From positions 1 through 64,000 of the forward strand of contig NZ_JANTEZ010000003.1 in the NCBI RefSeq assembly GCF_024978135.1: a stretch of DNA of 64,000 nucleotides. The letters are read 5' to 3'. The translations under genes and the position numbers were made by a program. Positions 38,113 to 48,357 of the stretch are shown in pieces (positions within the stretch are counted from its first letter, which is position 1; every line of letters begins with the position of its first letter). The DNA comes from Herbiconiux gentiana (GTDB taxonomy: Bacteria; Actinomycetota; Actinomycetes; Actinomycetales; Microbacteriaceae). The notes below the pieces were generated by a model, which saw only the letters and a program-made list of their open reading frames with translations, searched no databases and was not told the origin of the DNA.

Positions 38113-38717
38113 GCGGTGCGCTTCGGGCTTCGGTTCAAGCGCCGGTCCTGCACGATGTAGTCGATGCCGGTGACGACGGTGAGCACGAGGGCGATGGCCA
38201 TGAAGACGGCGTTGACCCAGTTCACCCAGTCACCGAGGAGGTTCGGGAACGGCAGCAGGGCGAGCGAGATGGCGACCGACTGCGCCAGCGTCTTGAGCTT
38301 GCCGCCGCGCGACGCCGGGATGACCCGGTCGCTCAGCTGCACGAAGCGCCACACGGTGATGCCGACCTCGCGCACCAGGATGACGATGGTGACCCACCAC
38401 GGCAGCTCGGCGAGGATCGAGAGGCCGACGAGCGCCGCCCCGGTGAGCACCTTGTCGGCGATCGGGTCGAGCAGCTTGCCGAGGTCGGTGACGAGGTTGC
38501 GGCTGCGGGCGATGTGCCCGTCGATGCCGTCGGTGGCGATCGCCAGGATGAAAAGCACCGCGGCGGCCCAGCGCAGCCCGCCGTCGGCCCCGTTGTCGAC
38601 CAGCAGCATGACGAAGAACACCGGTGCCAGCAGGATGCGCACGACCGTGATCGCGTTCGGCAGGTTCCAGTTGCTCGGCTTCGCCACCGCGCCGCCGCTG
38701 TGCTCGGTGCTGCTCAC
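38109..38717 (-). CDS. pgsA: CDP-diacylglycerol-glycerol-3-phosphate 3-phosphatidyltransferase
   Basis: Makes phosphatidylglycerol phosphate in the membrane. 202 residues, several transmembrane helices; CDP-alcohol phosphotransferase signature DGIDGHIARSRNLVTDLGKLLDPIADK (the D-x2-DG-x2-AR-x8-G-x3-D-x3-D pattern). Start MSSTEHSGGAVAKPSNWNLPNAITVVRILLAPVFF. It sits 3 bp after ftsK and overlaps pncC. Confidence 0.95.
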   Translation of the reverse strand: MSSTEHSGGAVAKPSNWNLPNAITVVRILLAPVFFVMLLVDNGADGGLRWAAAVLFILAIATDGIDGHIARSRNLVTDLGKLLDPIADKVLTGAALVGLSILAELPWWVTIVILVREVGITVWRFVQLSDRVIPASRGGKLKTLAQSVAISLALLPFPNLLGDWVNWVNAVFMAIALVLTVVTGIDYIVQDRRLNRSPKRTA

Positions 38718-38720
38718 GTG

Positions 38721-41678
38721 CTACTCCCTGCCGGTCAGTCCCCAGGCGTCCTCTTCGGACGAGTCCGCCTCGACCTCAGGGTACTGGGAGAGCGCGTCAC
38801 CCACCGCATCGGAGCCGTAGCGGTCGTCGGCGCCTGACGCCGGAACGCCCGCGGAGGCCGCAGCCGCACCCGCAGAAGCAGAAGCAGAAGCACCTGAACC
38901 AGCAGCAGCAGCACCCGCCGTCGACCCTCCGCGGATCATCGACAGCACCTCGGGCAGCTGCTCGGCCGTGACGAGCACGTCCCGCGCCTTCGACCCCTCC
39001 GACGGCCCGACGATCTCGCGCGACTCCAGCAGATCCATCAGCCGGCCCGCCTTGGCGAAGCCGACCTTGAGCTTGCGCTGCAGCATCGAGGTCGAGCCGA
39101 ACTGCGTGTTGACGACCAGCTCGGCCGCCGCGAGCAGCAGTTCGAGGTCGTCGCCGATGTCGGCGTCGATCTGCTTCTTCTCGGCGGTGACCGCCACGTC
39201 GTCGCGGTACTCGGGCCGCGCCTGGCGGGTGACGTGCTCGACGACCTTGGCGATCTCGGGCTCGCTCACCCAGGCGCCCTGCACGCGGATGGACTTCGAC
39301 GAGCCCATCGGCAGGAACAGGGCGTCGCCCTGGCCGATCAGCTTGTCGGCGCCCGGCTGGTCGAGGATGACGCGCGAGTCGGTGACGCTGGTGACCGCGA
39401 AGGCGAGCCGCGAGGGCACGTTGGCCTTGATCAGACCCGTGACGACGTCGACCGAGGGCCGCTGCGTGGCGAGCACGAGGTGGATGCCCGACGCACGTGC
39501 GAGCTGGGTGATGCGCACGATCGAGTCCTCGACGTCGCGCGGGGCGACCATCATCAGGTCGGCGAGCTCGTCGACCACGACCAGGAGGTAGGGGTAGGGC
39601 TTCAGCACCCGCTGCGAGGCCGGCGGCAGCTGGATCTCGTCGTTGATGACGGCGCGGTTGAAGTCGTCGATGTGCCGGAACCCGAAGCTTTCCAGGTCGT
39701 CGTACCGCATGTCCATCTCCTTCACCACCCATGACAGCGCCTCGGCCGCCTTCTTCGGGTTGGTGATGATGGGGGTGATCAGGTGCGGCACGCCCTGGTA
39801 GGCGGTGAGCTCGACCCGCTTCGGGTCGATCAGCACCATGCGCACCTCGCTGGGCTTGGCGCGCATGAGCACCGAGGTGACCATGGAGTTGATGAAGCTC
39901 GACTTGCCGGAACCGGTGGAACCGGCCACGAGGAGGTGGGGCATCTTCGCGAGGTTGGCGAGCACGAACTTGCCCTCGACGTCTTTTCCGACGCCGATGG
40001 TCATCGGGTGCGGGTCGTTCATCGCCTTCTGCGACCGCAGCACGTCGCCGAGCGAGACCGTCTCGCGGTCGGTGTTCGGGATCTCGATGCCGATGGCGCT
40101 CCGGCCCGGGATGGGCGAGAGGATGCGCACCTCGTTCGAGGCCACCGCGTAGGAGAGGTTCTTCGACAGCGCGGTGACGCGCTCGACCTTGACGCCCGGG
40201 CCGAGCTCGATCTCGTAGCGGGTGACGGTGGGGCCGCGGGAGAAGCCGGTGACCGTGGCGTCGACCGAGAACTGCTTCAGCACGTCGGTGATGGCGCGCA
40301 CGATGTCGTCGTTCACGGCCGAGCGCGCCTTGGACGGCTCTCCGACCGAGAGGTTCGCGACCGACGGCAGGCGGTAGTTCGCGGGGTCGGAGGCCGGGGG
40401 CGGCGTGGGCATGCCCTCGCCCGCGCCGAGGACGGCGCCGGTGCCCGAGAGGTCGAGCGGAGCATCCGGGATCGGGGTGGCGAAGGCGGGCAGGCCCTCG
40501 GTCGACTCGTCGTCGAGCAGCCCGGTGGTCTGCAGGCGACCGGGCAGGATCTCGCCGGTGACCCGCTTGATCGCCTGCTCGGCGGCCTCCATGTCGTGCA
40601 GCAGGCCCGAGCCGAAGCTCTCGGTGCTGTCGAGGTCGGTGGGGTGCACGACCTCGGCCGGGCTCTCGAACGGCCCCTCGGGAGCCGGCGTGCGGTCTTC
40701 GATGCGGGGCTGCAGGGGCGGGGCCGACGACTCCGGGTCTTCTTCGCGGCCGCTGGAGTTGCGGCGCCACCAGGGCAGCGCGCCCGACTCCTCGGGGGTG
40801 GCGTCGAGGTCGAGCATGTTCGGGTCGTCGGTCTCGGACGAGCGGCCGCGGCGGCCGCGCTTGGCGGCGACGGGAGCGGTGGCGTTCGCATCAGGAGAGC
40901 CACCGGCACCGTCGGACGCACCGCCGTCACCAGCCTCGTCGTGCGCCCCGAACAGGTAGACGTACAACTCCCGCAGCCGCCGCCCGATGCGGTTCGGCGG
41001 CGTCTTCGTGATGATGAACAGCGACAGGGCGAGCAGCACGATGAGCACCGCCGCCGACCCGGCCGGGGTGATCAGGGCGGCCAGGGGGGCCGCGGCGATC
41101 CAGCCGATGACGCCGCCGGCCAGCGCGAGCACCTCCATGCCCTCGGAGGGGTCGGGTGCCTGGCTGAAGATGTGGCAGAGGCCGGACACCGTGACGAGGA
41201 ACACGCTCAGCCCGATGCCGATGCGCCCGTTGTCGTGCACCGAGCTCGGGTGACGGAACAGCCAGACGGCCAGCAGCATCAGGATGACCGGCAGCGCGTA
41301 GGAGACGCGGCCGAACAGGCCGCCGAAGGTCCACGCGTTGATGGCGACGGCCACCGCGTTCGAGGCCAGGAACCACTCGGTGATCGCGCCGGCGACCGCG
41401 AGCACGAAGAACAGGAACGGCAGGCCGTCACGACGCTCCTCTTTCGCGAGCGTCTCGCTGCCGAAGGCGCGGGCGGCGCCACCCGTGACGTGGGCGAGGC
41501 CGAGCCACAGGGAGACGAGCGGGTTCGGGCCCTTCTCCTCCTGGATGACCGGGTACTTCACGGTCTTCTGGGCGGCGGTGGTGCGGGCGGGCGCCTTGCG
41601 CGGCGTCGCGGCCGTCGCACGCGTCGCGCGCGGGGTGGACGCCGGCTTGCGGGGCGTCGACTTACTGCTGGTGGCCAT
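38721..41678 (-). CDS. ftsK: DNA translocase FtsK/SpoIIIE
   Basis: ATP-driven DNA pump that clears chromosomes from the division septum. 985 residues. The lysine-rich N-terminus ([24 protein letters not shown]) is followed by four or five membrane helices (about 70-230), an acidic and proline-rich linker (about 250-470), and a motor domain. Walker A is [10 protein letters not shown] (about 586-595), followed by [18 protein letters not shown] and Walker [13 protein letters not shown] gamma winged-helix domain ([19 protein letters not shown]) reads KOPS-type sequences. A short Gly/Ala/Ser tail follows. TAGCGT is 6 nt before the ATG. Confidence 0.95.
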   Translation of the reverse strand: MATSSKSTPRKPASTPRATRATAATPRKAPARTTAAQKTVKYPVIQEEKGPNPLVSLWLGLAHVTGGAARAFGSETLAKEERRDGLPFLFFVLAVAGAITEWFLASNAVAVAINAWTFGGLFGRVSYALPVILMLLAVWLFRHPSSVHDNGRIGIGLSVFLVTVSGLCHIFSQAPDPSEGMEVLALAGGVIGWIAAAPLAALITPAGSAAVLIVLLALSLFIITKTPPNRIGRRLRELYVYLFGAHDEAGDGGASDGAGGSPDANATAPVAAKRGRRGRSSETDDPNMLDLDATPEESGALPWWRRNSSGREEDPESSAPPLQPRIEDRTPAPEGPFESPAEVVHPTDLDSTESFGSGLLHDMEAAEQAIKRVTGEILPGRLQTTGLLDDESTEGLPAFATPIPDAPLDLSGTGAVLGAGEGMPTPPPASDPANYRLPSVANLSVGEPSKARSAVNDDIVRAITDVLKQFSVDATVTGFSRGPTVTRYEIELGPGVKVERVTALSKNLSYAVASNEVRILSPIPGRSAIGIEIPNTDRETVSLGDVLRSQKAMNDPHPMTIGVGKDVEGKFVLANLAKMPHLLVAGSTGSGKSSFINSMVTSVLMRAKPSEVRMVLIDPKRVELTAYQGVPHLITPIITNPKKAAEALSWVVKEMDMRYDDLESFGFRHIDDFNRAVINDEIQLPPASQRVLKPYPYLLVVVDELADLMMVAPRDVEDSIVRITQLARASGIHLVLATQRPSVDVVTGLIKANVPSRLAFAVTSVTDSRVILDQPGADKLIGQGDALFLPMGSSKSIRVQGAWVSEPEIAKVVEHVTRQARPEYRDDVAVTAEKKQIDADIGDDLELLLAAAELVVNTQFGSTSMLQRKLKVGFAKAGRLMDLLESREIVGPSEGSKARDVLVTAEQLPEVLSMIRGGSTAGAAAAGSGASASASAGAAAASAGVPASGADDRYGSDAVGDALSQYPEVEADSSEEDAWGLTGRE

Positions 41679-41684
41679 GGTTTC

Positions 41685-41690
41685 ACGCTA
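41685..41690 (-). promoter_or_regulatory. Putative -10 element of ftsK
   Basis: TAGCGT-N6-ATG on the minus strand; leaderless candidate for the ftsK-pgsA-pncC unit. Confidence 0.45.
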
Positions 41691-41747
41691 CCCGCGGCCG
41701 GTGACAGCGAGGGGTCACCGGCCGCGGGTGTTGCGAAATGGTGCGCG

Positions 41748-43424
41748 TTACGCCTCGATGACGACCGGCACGATCATCGGCCGACGGCGGAACGAGGCGC
41801 TGACCCAGCGGCCCACGACCCGGCGCACGACCTGCTGCAGGGCGTGGCTGTCGCGCACGCCGTTCTGCGCGGCCTCGGCCAGCGCAGCGCTGACCTTGGG
41901 CTTCAGGGCGTCGAAGACCTTGTCGTCCTCGGCGAAGCCCTTGGCGTGGATGTCGGGACCCGAGACGATGCGGCCGGTCTGCGACTCGACCACCGTGATG
42001 ATCGAGATGAAACCCTCCTCGCCGAGGATGCGACGGTCTTTCAGGTCGGCGTCGGTGATCTCGCCGACCGTCGAGCCGTCGACGTAGACGAAGCCGAGGT
42101 CGTACTGACCGACCACCTTCGCCACGCCGTTCTTCAGGTCGATGACGGTGCCGTCTTCGCCGATGATCGTGTTCTCGGCGGGGATGCCGGTCTCGATCGC
42201 CAGCTTCTGGTTCGCGACCAGGTGACGGTACTCGCCGTGCACGGGCAGCACGTTCTTCGGCTTCAGGATGTTGTAGCAGTAGAGCAGCTCGCCGGCGGCC
42301 GCGTGGCCCGAGACGTGCACCTTGGCGTTGGCCTTGTGCACGACGTTCGCGCCGAGCTTGGTGAGGCCGTTGATGATGCGGTAGACCGCGTTCTCGTTGC
42401 CCGGGATGAGGCTGGACGCGAGGATGACGGTGTCGCCCTCGCCCACCTCGATCTGGTGCTCGAGGTTGACCATGCGCGAGAGCACGGCCATCGGCTCGCC
42501 CTGCGACCCGGTCGACATGTAGACGATCTTGTCGTCGGGGATGTCTCCGGCCTTCTTGAAGTCGACCAGCACGTTGTCGGGCACCTTGAGGTAGCCGAGC
42601 TCGGCGGCGATGGTCATGTTGCGCACCATCGAGCGGCCGAGCAGGGCGACCCGGCGGCCGTTCGCGGCGGCGGCGTCGAGCACCTGCTGCACGCGGTGCA
42701 CGTGGCTGGAGAAGCTGGCCACGATGACGCGACGGGGCGCGCGCTCGATGATCGACTCGAGCACCGGTCCGATGTCGCGCTCGGTGGGCGTGAAGCCCGG
42801 CACGTCGGCGTTGGTGGAGTCGGGCAGGAACAGGTCGACGCCCTGCTCGCCGAGGCGGGCGAAGGCGCGCAGGTCGGTGAGCCGGCCGTCGAGCGGCAGC
42901 TGGTCCATCTTGAAGTCACCGGTGTGCAGCACGAGGCCGGCAGGCGTCTTGATGGCCACCGCGAGGGCGTCGGGGATGGAGTGGTTGACGGCCACGAACT
43001 CGCACTCGAACGGCCCGAGGTTCTCGACCTGGCCCTCGGCCACGTCGAGCGTGTAGGGCTTGATGCGGTGCTCTTTGAGCTTCGCCTCGACCAGCGCGAG
43101 GGTCAGCGCGGAGCCGATCAGCGGGATGTCCTCGCGGAGTTTCAGGAGATAGGGCACGGCGCCGATGTGGTCTTCGTGGCCGTGGGTGAGCACGATGCCG
43201 ACGATGTCGCGCAGGCGATCGCGCACGACGCTGAAGTCGGGCAGGATCAGGTCGACGCCGGGCTGGTGCTCCTCGGGGAACAGCACGCCGCAGTCGACGA
43301 CGAGCAGCTTGCCGCCGAACTCGTAGACCGTCATGTTGCGGCCGATCTCGCCGAGGCCGCCCACGGGGACGACGCGGAGTGTTCCGTTCTCGAGCGGCGG
43401 AGGAGTGATGATGGGGGTCTGCAT
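41748..43424 (-). CDS. rnj: Ribonuclease J
   Basis: Metallo-beta-lactamase/beta-CASP ribonuclease with 5'-3' exo- and endonuclease activity in mRNA decay and rRNA maturation. 558 residues from ATG at 43424 (MQTPIITPPPLENGTLRVVPVGGLGEIGRN), with AGGAGG upstream. Zinc motif HGHEDH at about 81-86, plus HTGDFKMD and the beta-CASP part (LLGRSMVRNM, STGSQGEPMAVLSRM, HVSGHAAAGEL, PVHGEYRHL). C-terminal domain with FRRRPMIVPVVIEA. Lies between ftsK and dapA, the conserved order. Confidence 0.96.
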   Translation of the reverse strand: MQTPIITPPPLENGTLRVVPVGGLGEIGRNMTVYEFGGKLLVVDCGVLFPEEHQPGVDLILPDFSVVRDRLRDIVGIVLTHGHEDHIGAVPYLLKLREDIPLIGSALTLALVEAKLKEHRIKPYTLDVAEGQVENLGPFECEFVAVNHSIPDALAVAIKTPAGLVLHTGDFKMDQLPLDGRLTDLRAFARLGEQGVDLFLPDSTNADVPGFTPTERDIGPVLESIIERAPRRVIVASFSSHVHRVQQVLDAAAANGRRVALLGRSMVRNMTIAAELGYLKVPDNVLVDFKKAGDIPDDKIVYMSTGSQGEPMAVLSRMVNLEHQIEVGEGDTVILASSLIPGNENAVYRIINGLTKLGANVVHKANAKVHVSGHAAAGELLYCYNILKPKNVLPVHGEYRHLVANQKLAIETGIPAENTIIGEDGTVIDLKNGVAKVVGQYDLGFVYVDGSTVGEITDADLKDRRILGEEGFISIITVVESQTGRIVSGPDIHAKGFAEDDKVFDALKPKVSAALAEAAQNGVRDSHALQQVVRRVVGRWVSASFRRRPMIVPVVIEA

Positions 43425-43492
43425 GGGCCCTCCTTGTTCTTCTTCTGATGCAGGTGCGCGCGTCGTGCGCGCTGTGGCTGATGGCACCCGCC

Positions 43493-44470
43493 TCAGCGGG
43501 TGGTGCCCGCCACCTTGGGCAGCGCTCCGCCGGCGGCCGCGTTGCGGTCGGGGCGGAAGTTGCCGAGGTCGAGACCCGGGATGTCGCGCACGAGATCGAT
43601 CTCGCTCTCGATCTGCGCGGCCTCCCATTCCTCGGGCCCCACGAGGGGCAGGCGGACGCGCGGGCTGGCGATGCGGCCGAGCCCGTGCAGGATGTACTTC
43701 GCGGCGACCGTGCCCGGCACGTGCGTCATGACCGCACGCACGAGGGGCTCGAGCGCCTGATGCGCCGTGGTGGCGGTGGCGAGGTCGCCCGCGTTCACTG
43801 CGTCGACGATCACCCGGTAGGGCGCCGGCGCGATGTTCGCGGTGACCCCGATAAGCCCGGCGGCGCCGATCGCCATATGCGGCAGCACGTTGGCGTCGTC
43901 GCCCGAGAAGTAGAGCAGGCTCGTCTGGTTCAGCACCCGGCTGACCTCGCTGAAGTCGCCCTTCGCGTCTTTGACGGCGAGGATGTTCGGGTGCTTCGCC
44001 AGCCGGAGGATGGTGTCGTATTTGATGGGCACCCCGGTGCGACCCGGGATGTCGTACAGGATGACCGGCAGGTCGGTGGCGTCGGCGATCATGCGGAAGT
44101 GCGTGAGGATGCCGGCCTGGGTGGGCTTGTTGTAGTACGGCGTGACGACGAGGTTGCCGTCGGCACCCGCCTTCTCGCTCTGCCGCGCGAGCTGCATGGC
44201 GTGCGCCGTCTCGTTCGAGCCGCCGCCCGTGATGATCTTGGCGCGCCCCCCGGCGACCGACTTGCCGACCTCGACGAGACGGATCTTCTCGGGGTCGGTG
44301 AGGGTCGACGTCTCGCCCGTGGTGCCCGAGACGACGATGCCGTCGGCTCCGCCCACGATGAGGTCGTCGATGAGCTTCTCGACGCCGGGCCAGTCGACCT
44401 CGCCGTCGGCGGTGAACGGGGTGACCATGGCGACCAGCACCTGGCCGAACGGGTTCGAAGCGTATGACAC
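43493..44470 (-). CDS. dapA: 4-hydroxy-tetrahydrodipicolinate synthase
   Basis: First committed step of lysine/Dap synthesis; condenses pyruvate with aspartate semialdehyde. 325 residues with the substrate loop GTTGETSTL, catalytic Tyr in LYDIPGRTG (about 139) and Schiff-base lysine about 167 in LAVKDAKGD. The GTG start is preceded 6 nt by TACCCT with no Shine-Dalgarno. A 23-residue C-terminal extension (NFRPDRNAAAGG...) is present. Confidence 0.96.
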   Translation of the reverse strand: MSYASNPFGQVLVAMVTPFTADGEVDWPGVEKLIDDLIVGGADGIVVSGTTGETSTLTDPEKIRLVEVGKSVAGGRAKIITGGGSNETAHAMQLARQSEKAGADGNLVVTPYYNKPTQAGILTHFRMIADATDLPVILYDIPGRTGVPIKYDTILRLAKHPNILAVKDAKGDFSEVSRVLNQTSLLYFSGDDANVLPHMAIGAAGLIGVTANIAPAPYRVIVDAVNAGDLATATTAHQALEPLVRAVMTHVPGTVAAKYILHGLGRIASPRVRLPLVGPEEWEAAQIESEIDLVRDIPGLDLGNFRPDRNAAAGGALPKVAGTTR

Positions 44471-44476
44471 GTCTAC

Positions 44477-44482
44477 AGGGTA
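44477..44482 (-). promoter_or_regulatory. Putative -10 element of dapA
   Basis: TACCCT-N6-GTG on the minus strand; leaderless candidate. Confidence 0.4.
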
Positions 44483-44529
44483 TCGGTTCGTGACGCCCGG
44501 GCGAGAAGGCCGGGCAGCCGGATGCCCGC

Positions 44530-45444
44530 TCAGAAGCCGAGCCGGCCGAGCAGCTTCGGGTCGCGCTGCCAGTCTTTCGCGACCTTGACCCGGATGTTCA
44601 GATACACCTGGCTGTCGAGCAGGGGCTCGATCTCGGCCCGCGCCCGCGCGCCGACCTCGCCGAGCCGGGACCCCTTGGGGCCGATGATGATGCCCTTCTG
44701 GCTGTCGCGCTCGACGAAGAGGTTCGCGTAGATCTCGACGATCTCCTTGTCGTCGCGCTGGCGCATGTCGTCGATCGTCACGGCGATGGAGTGCGGCAGC
44801 TCGTCGCGCACGCCCTCGAGCGCGGCCTCGCGGATGAGCTCGGCGATGCGGCTCTCGATGCCCTCGTCGGTGTACTGGTCGTCGGGGTAGAGCCGCTCGG
44901 AGCGGGGCAGCAGGCGGATGAGCTCACTGGTCAGCACGTCGAGCTGGATGCGGCTGGTCGCCGACACGGGGATGACCGTCTCCCAGTCGCGGAGCTCGGA
45001 GATCGCGAGCAGCTGCTCCCCCACCTGCTGCTTCGAGGCCGAGTCGATCTTGGTGACGATCGCCACCTTCTTGGCCTTCGGGTACTGGTCGAGCTGCTCG
45101 TTGATGAAGCGGTCGCCCGGGCCGAGCTTCTCGTCGGCGGGCAGGCAGAAGCCGATCACGTCGACGTCGCCGAGGGTCGACTGCACCAGGGAGTTCAGCC
45201 GCTCGCCGAGCAGGGTGCGGGGGCGGTGCATTCCCGGGGTGTCGACGAGGATGAGCTGACCGGCCGGGTCGTGCACGATGCCGCGGATGGTCTGGCGGGT
45301 GGTCTGCGGCTTGGGGCTCGTGATGGCCACCTTCTCGCCCACCAGCGCGTTCGTGAGGGTCGACTTGCCCACGTTGGGGCGGCCGACGAAGGTCACGAAG
45401 CCCGCCCGGAAGTCGTCGGGGGCGGGGGTGCCGGTGTCGGTCAT
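44530..45444 (-). CDS. era: GTPase Era
   Basis: Essential-type GTPase that binds the 3' end of 16S rRNA in 30S assembly. 304 residues: G1 GRPNVGKS (about 21-28), G2 region with TTRQTIRGI, G3 DTPGMHR, G4 TKID, and a C-terminal KH domain (VERDSQKGIIIGPKGSRLGEVGARARAEIE). The ATG overlaps the CBS-domain gene stop, and the cluster ybeY-corC-era is the usual order. Confidence 0.97.
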   Translation of the reverse strand: MTDTGTPAPDDFRAGFVTFVGRPNVGKSTLTNALVGEKVAITSPKPQTTRQTIRGIVHDPAGQLILVDTPGMHRPRTLLGERLNSLVQSTLGDVDVIGFCLPADEKLGPGDRFINEQLDQYPKAKKVAIVTKIDSASKQQVGEQLLAISELRDWETVIPVSATSRIQLDVLTSELIRLLPRSERLYPDDQYTDEGIESRIAELIREAALEGVRDELPHSIAVTIDDMRQRDDKEIVEIYANLFVERDSQKGIIIGPKGSRLGEVGARARAEIEPLLDSQVYLNIRVKVAKDWQRDPKLLGRLGF

Positions 45445-46808
45445 GCGTTCTCCTTGCTGGGGGTGGTGCGGGGCGTGCTGCCCGGGGCGGCGCCGGCCGC
45501 GTCGTCGTCGGGGGCGTCGGCGGGCACCTCACCATTGTCGGGGTGCGCGGGCTCGGCCCGGTGCACGAGCACCGTGACGACCCGCTTGCGCCGGCCGTCG
45601 ATGCGGTCGGCGGTGAGCACGAGACCGAGCGCCTCGGCGGTGGAACCCGCTTCGGGCAGTCGGCCGAGGGCCTTCGTGAGCAGGCCGCCCACCGAGTCGA
45701 CGTCGTCGTCGTCGAGCTCGAGGTCGAACAGCTCGCCGAGCTCGTCGACCGGCAGGCGGGCGCTCACCCGGAAGCCGGCGTCGTCGTCGAGCGGCTCGAC
45801 CTCCACCACGTCGCGGTCGTACTCGTCGGAGATGTCGCCGACGAGCTCCTCGATCAGGTCTTCGAGCGTGACGAGCCCGGCGATGCCGCCGTACTCGTCG
45901 ACCACCATCGCCAGGTGGTTCGACTCGGTCTGCATCTGCCGCAGGGTGTCGTCGACCTTCTTCGACTCGGGGATGAACAGGGGCTGCCGGGCGAGCTCGC
46001 GCACCGGCATCGTGTCGACGAGCGTCGGGCGCTCGTAGCTCACCCGGGCGACGTCGCGCAGGTGCAGCACCCCCGCGATCTCGTCGACGTCGTCGTCGAC
46101 CACGACGGGGATGCGTGAGACGCCCTTGCTGAGGAAGAGGCCGAGCCCGTGCCCGACGGTGGCGTCGTCGTCGATGGTGACCATGTCGGTGCGCGGGATC
46201 ATCACCTCGCGTACGACGGTGTCGTTGAACTCGAGGATGGAGTGGATGAGCTCGCGGTCGTCTTCCTCGAGCACGTCGAGCTCGGTGGCCTCGTCGACCA
46301 TGCTGAGCAGCTGCTCCTCGGAGGCGAAGCCGGCCGAGCGGGCGCGGGCCGGGGTGACGCGGTCGCCGATCGCCACCAGCAACGTGGCGATGGGGCCGAG
46401 GAACACGCGCACGATGTGCACGGGGACGGCGCCGTAGCGCACGACGATGCGCGGATGCACGCGCCCGACGCTGCGCGGACTCGACCCCACGAGCACGAAC
46501 GACACCACGATCATCACCACCGCCGAGACGACGAGCGCGATCCACAGCTCGTCGATCGTGAAGGCGAACGAGATGGTGACGAGCACCGCCGCCGTCGTCT
46601 CGAACACGACGCGGGCGAAGTTCGCGGCGTTCAGGTGCGCGCCCACGTCGTTGGCGATCGCCCGGAGCGACCGCTTCGCCCGGTGGCGTTCGGCGAGATC
46701 GAGCAGGTCGCCGCGGGACAGCGACGTCATCGCGGAGTCGACCGCCGCGAACAGGCCGCCGAGGGCGACCAGCACCACGGCGGCGAGGAGGAAGACGACG
46801 ATCGTCAT
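45441..46808 (-). CDS. CorC/HlyC-type CNNM transporter protein with CBS domains
   Basis: Membrane protein of the CNNM/CorC family, implicated in magnesium and cobalt homeostasis. 455 residues: CNNM transmembrane domain with four hydrophobic stretches (residues 1-180), two CBS domains (VREVMIPRTDMVTID... and LFIPESKKVDDTLRQMQ...EYGGIAGLVTLEDLIEELVGDI) and a CorC-C domain. The acidic C-terminal tail is disordered. The ATG overlaps the ybeY stop by one base and its own stop overlaps era, so the three are co-translated. Substrate not proven. Confidence 0.92.
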   Translation of the reverse strand: MTIVVFLLAAVVLVALGGLFAAVDSAMTSLSRGDLLDLAERHRAKRSLRAIANDVGAHLNAANFARVVFETTAAVLVTISFAFTIDELWIALVVSAVVMIVVSFVLVGSSPRSVGRVHPRIVVRYGAVPVHIVRVFLGPIATLLVAIGDRVTPARARSAGFASEEQLLSMVDEATELDVLEEDDRELIHSILEFNDTVVREVMIPRTDMVTIDDDATVGHGLGLFLSKGVSRIPVVVDDDVDEIAGVLHLRDVARVSYERPTLVDTMPVRELARQPLFIPESKKVDDTLRQMQTESNHLAMVVDEYGGIAGLVTLEDLIEELVGDISDEYDRDVVEVEPLDDDAGFRVSARLPVDELGELFDLELDDDDVDSVGGLLTKALGRLPEAGSTAEALGLVLTADRIDGRRKRVVTVLVHRAEPAHPDNGEVPADAPDDDAAGAAPGSTPRTTPSKENA

Positions 46809-47272
46809 TACCGGCGGCGGCGCTCGCTCATCGCGTAGCCGACCAGGATGTCGCGCTGGATGCCGAACATCTCGCGCTCCTCCTCGGCGTCGGCGTGGTC
46901 GAAGCCGAGCAGGTGCAGCATGCCGTGGGTGGTGAGCAGCAGCAGCTCCTCGAGGGTGGAGTGGCCGGCGGTCTGCGCCTGCGCCTCGGCGACCTGCGGG
47001 CAGAGCACGACGTCGCCGAGGAGGCCCGCCGGCGTCGGTGCGTCTTCGGTGCCCGGGCGCAGCTCGTCCATCGGGAAGCTGAGCACGTCGGTGGGGCCGG
47101 GCTCGTCCATCCACTGGACGTGCAGCTGCTCCATGGCCGCCTCGTCGACGAGCACGATGGCGAGCTCGGCGTCGGGATGCACGTGCAGGAAGTCGAGCGC
47201 GAACGTCGCGAGCCGGAGCAGCGCCGTCTCGTCGACGTCGACCGACGACTCGTTGTTGACCTCTATCGACAC
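46808..47272 (-). CDS. ybeY: Endoribonuclease YbeY
   Basis: Zinc endonuclease in 16S 3' maturation and ribosome quality control. 154 residues; metal motif HGMLHLLGFDH (H-x3-H-x5-H) is present, preceded by LGDVVLCPQVAEAQA. Start is taken as ATG at 47272 (MSIEVNNESSVDVDETALL). It follows phoH by 7 bp, the usual phoH-ybeY pairing. Confidence 0.95.
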   Translation of the reverse strand: MSIEVNNESSVDVDETALLRLATFALDFLHVHPDAELAIVLVDEAAMEQLHVQWMDEPGPTDVLSFPMDELRPGTEDAPTPAGLLGDVVLCPQVAEAQAQTAGHSTLEELLLLTTHGMLHLLGFDHADAEEEREMFGIQRDILVGYAMSERRRR

Positions 47273-47279
47273 GGGGTGT

Positions 47280-48356
47280 CTACCGCTTTCCCTTGGTGTA
47301 GCGACGATCGCGCTCGCTCGTGAAGTCGTGCCCCTGCTGGCGGGCCAACTGCACCTGGTCGTACTCGGTGTAGGCGTCGACGATCTGGCCCACCAGGGTG
47401 TGCCGCACCACGTCGGCGCTCGTCAGGAGCGCGAAGTGGATGTCGTCGATGCGGTCGAGGATGCGGCTGACGACCTGCAGGCCCGAGGTGCCGTTCGGCA
47501 GGTCGACCTGGGTGATGTCGCCCGTGACCACCATCTTCGAGCCGAAGCCCAGGCGGGTGAGGAACATCTTCATCTGCTCGGGCGTGGTGTTCTGCGCCTC
47601 GTCGAGCACGATGAAGGAGCTGTTCAGGGTGCGCCCGCGCATGTAGGCCAGGGGCGCGACCTCGATGGTGCCGGCGGCGAGCAGCTTCGGCACGATCTCC
47701 GGATCCATCATCTCGTTCAGCGCGTCGTAGAGCGGTCGGAGATAGGGGTCGATCTTGTCGGTGAGCGTGCCGGGCAGGTAGCCCAGCCGCTCCCCCGCCT
47801 CGACGGCCGGACGCGTCAGGATGATGCGCTCGACCTCCTTGCGCTGCAGCGCCTGCACGGCCTTCGCCATGGCGAGGTAGGTCTTGCCAGTACCGGCCGG
47901 GCCGATGCCGAAGACGATGGTGTTCTCGTCGATCGAGTCGACGTACTCCTTCTGGCCGAGGGTCTTCGGGCGCACACTCTTGCCGCGCGCCGTGACCATG
48001 GCCTGGCTGAGCAGCTCGGCCGGGCTCGAGCCCCGGTCGTTCTCGAGGATGCGCGCCGACGACGACACCTCGGTGGGCGTGAGGTCATGGCCGTTGCGCA
48101 CCATCTGCAGCAGCTCCTCGACGAGCCGCCTGGCGCTGTCGACCTGGTCGGCCGGCCCCGAGATGGTGATGTCGTTGCCGCGCACCAGCACGGAGACCTC
48201 GGGGAAGCGCCGCTCGACGGTGGTCAGCAGCCGGTCTTGCGGGCCGAGCAGTCGCACCATCTCGATGCCGTCGATGTGCAGTTTCGCCTCGGAGCGGCCG
48301 GAGCGTTCGGCGCGGTCGCCCTGCGAGGCCTGGGGGGTGGGTTCGGTGGGAGCCAA
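47280..48356 (-). CDS. phoH: PhoH family ATPase
   Basis: P-loop ATPase of the PhoH1 type, often linked to RNA metabolism. 358 residues, with an N-terminal KH-like region (RLLGPQDRLLTTVERRFPEVSVLVRGNDITISG) and P-loop FGIGPAGTGKTYLAMAKAV. It also has the RLGYLPGTLTDKIDPYLRPLYDAL segment and Walker B FIVLDEAQNTTPEQMKMFLTRLGFGSKMVVTGD. The ATG starts 1 bp after the HIT stop, so the unit HIT-phoH-ybeY-corC-era is continuous. Confidence 0.95.
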   Translation of the reverse strand: MAPTEPTPQASQGDRAERSGRSEAKLHIDGIEMVRLLGPQDRLLTTVERRFPEVSVLVRGNDITISGPADQVDSARRLVEELLQMVRNGHDLTPTEVSSSARILENDRGSSPAELLSQAMVTARGKSVRPKTLGQKEYVDSIDENTIVFGIGPAGTGKTYLAMAKAVQALQRKEVERIILTRPAVEAGERLGYLPGTLTDKIDPYLRPLYDALNEMMDPEIVPKLLAAGTIEVAPLAYMRGRTLNSSFIVLDEAQNTTPEQMKMFLTRLGFGSKMVVTGDITQVDLPNGTSGLQVVSRILDRIDDIHFALLTSADVVRHTLVGQIVDAYTEYDQVQLARQQGHDFTSERDRRYTKGKR

Positions 48357-48357
48357 A

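Noticed and set aside
39783-43448. 1221-codon open frame on the plus strand opposite ftsK and RNase J
   Set aside because: It is the antisense frame of two well-supported genes; long antisense ORFs are common in high-GC DNA with few stop codons. No recognisable domain.
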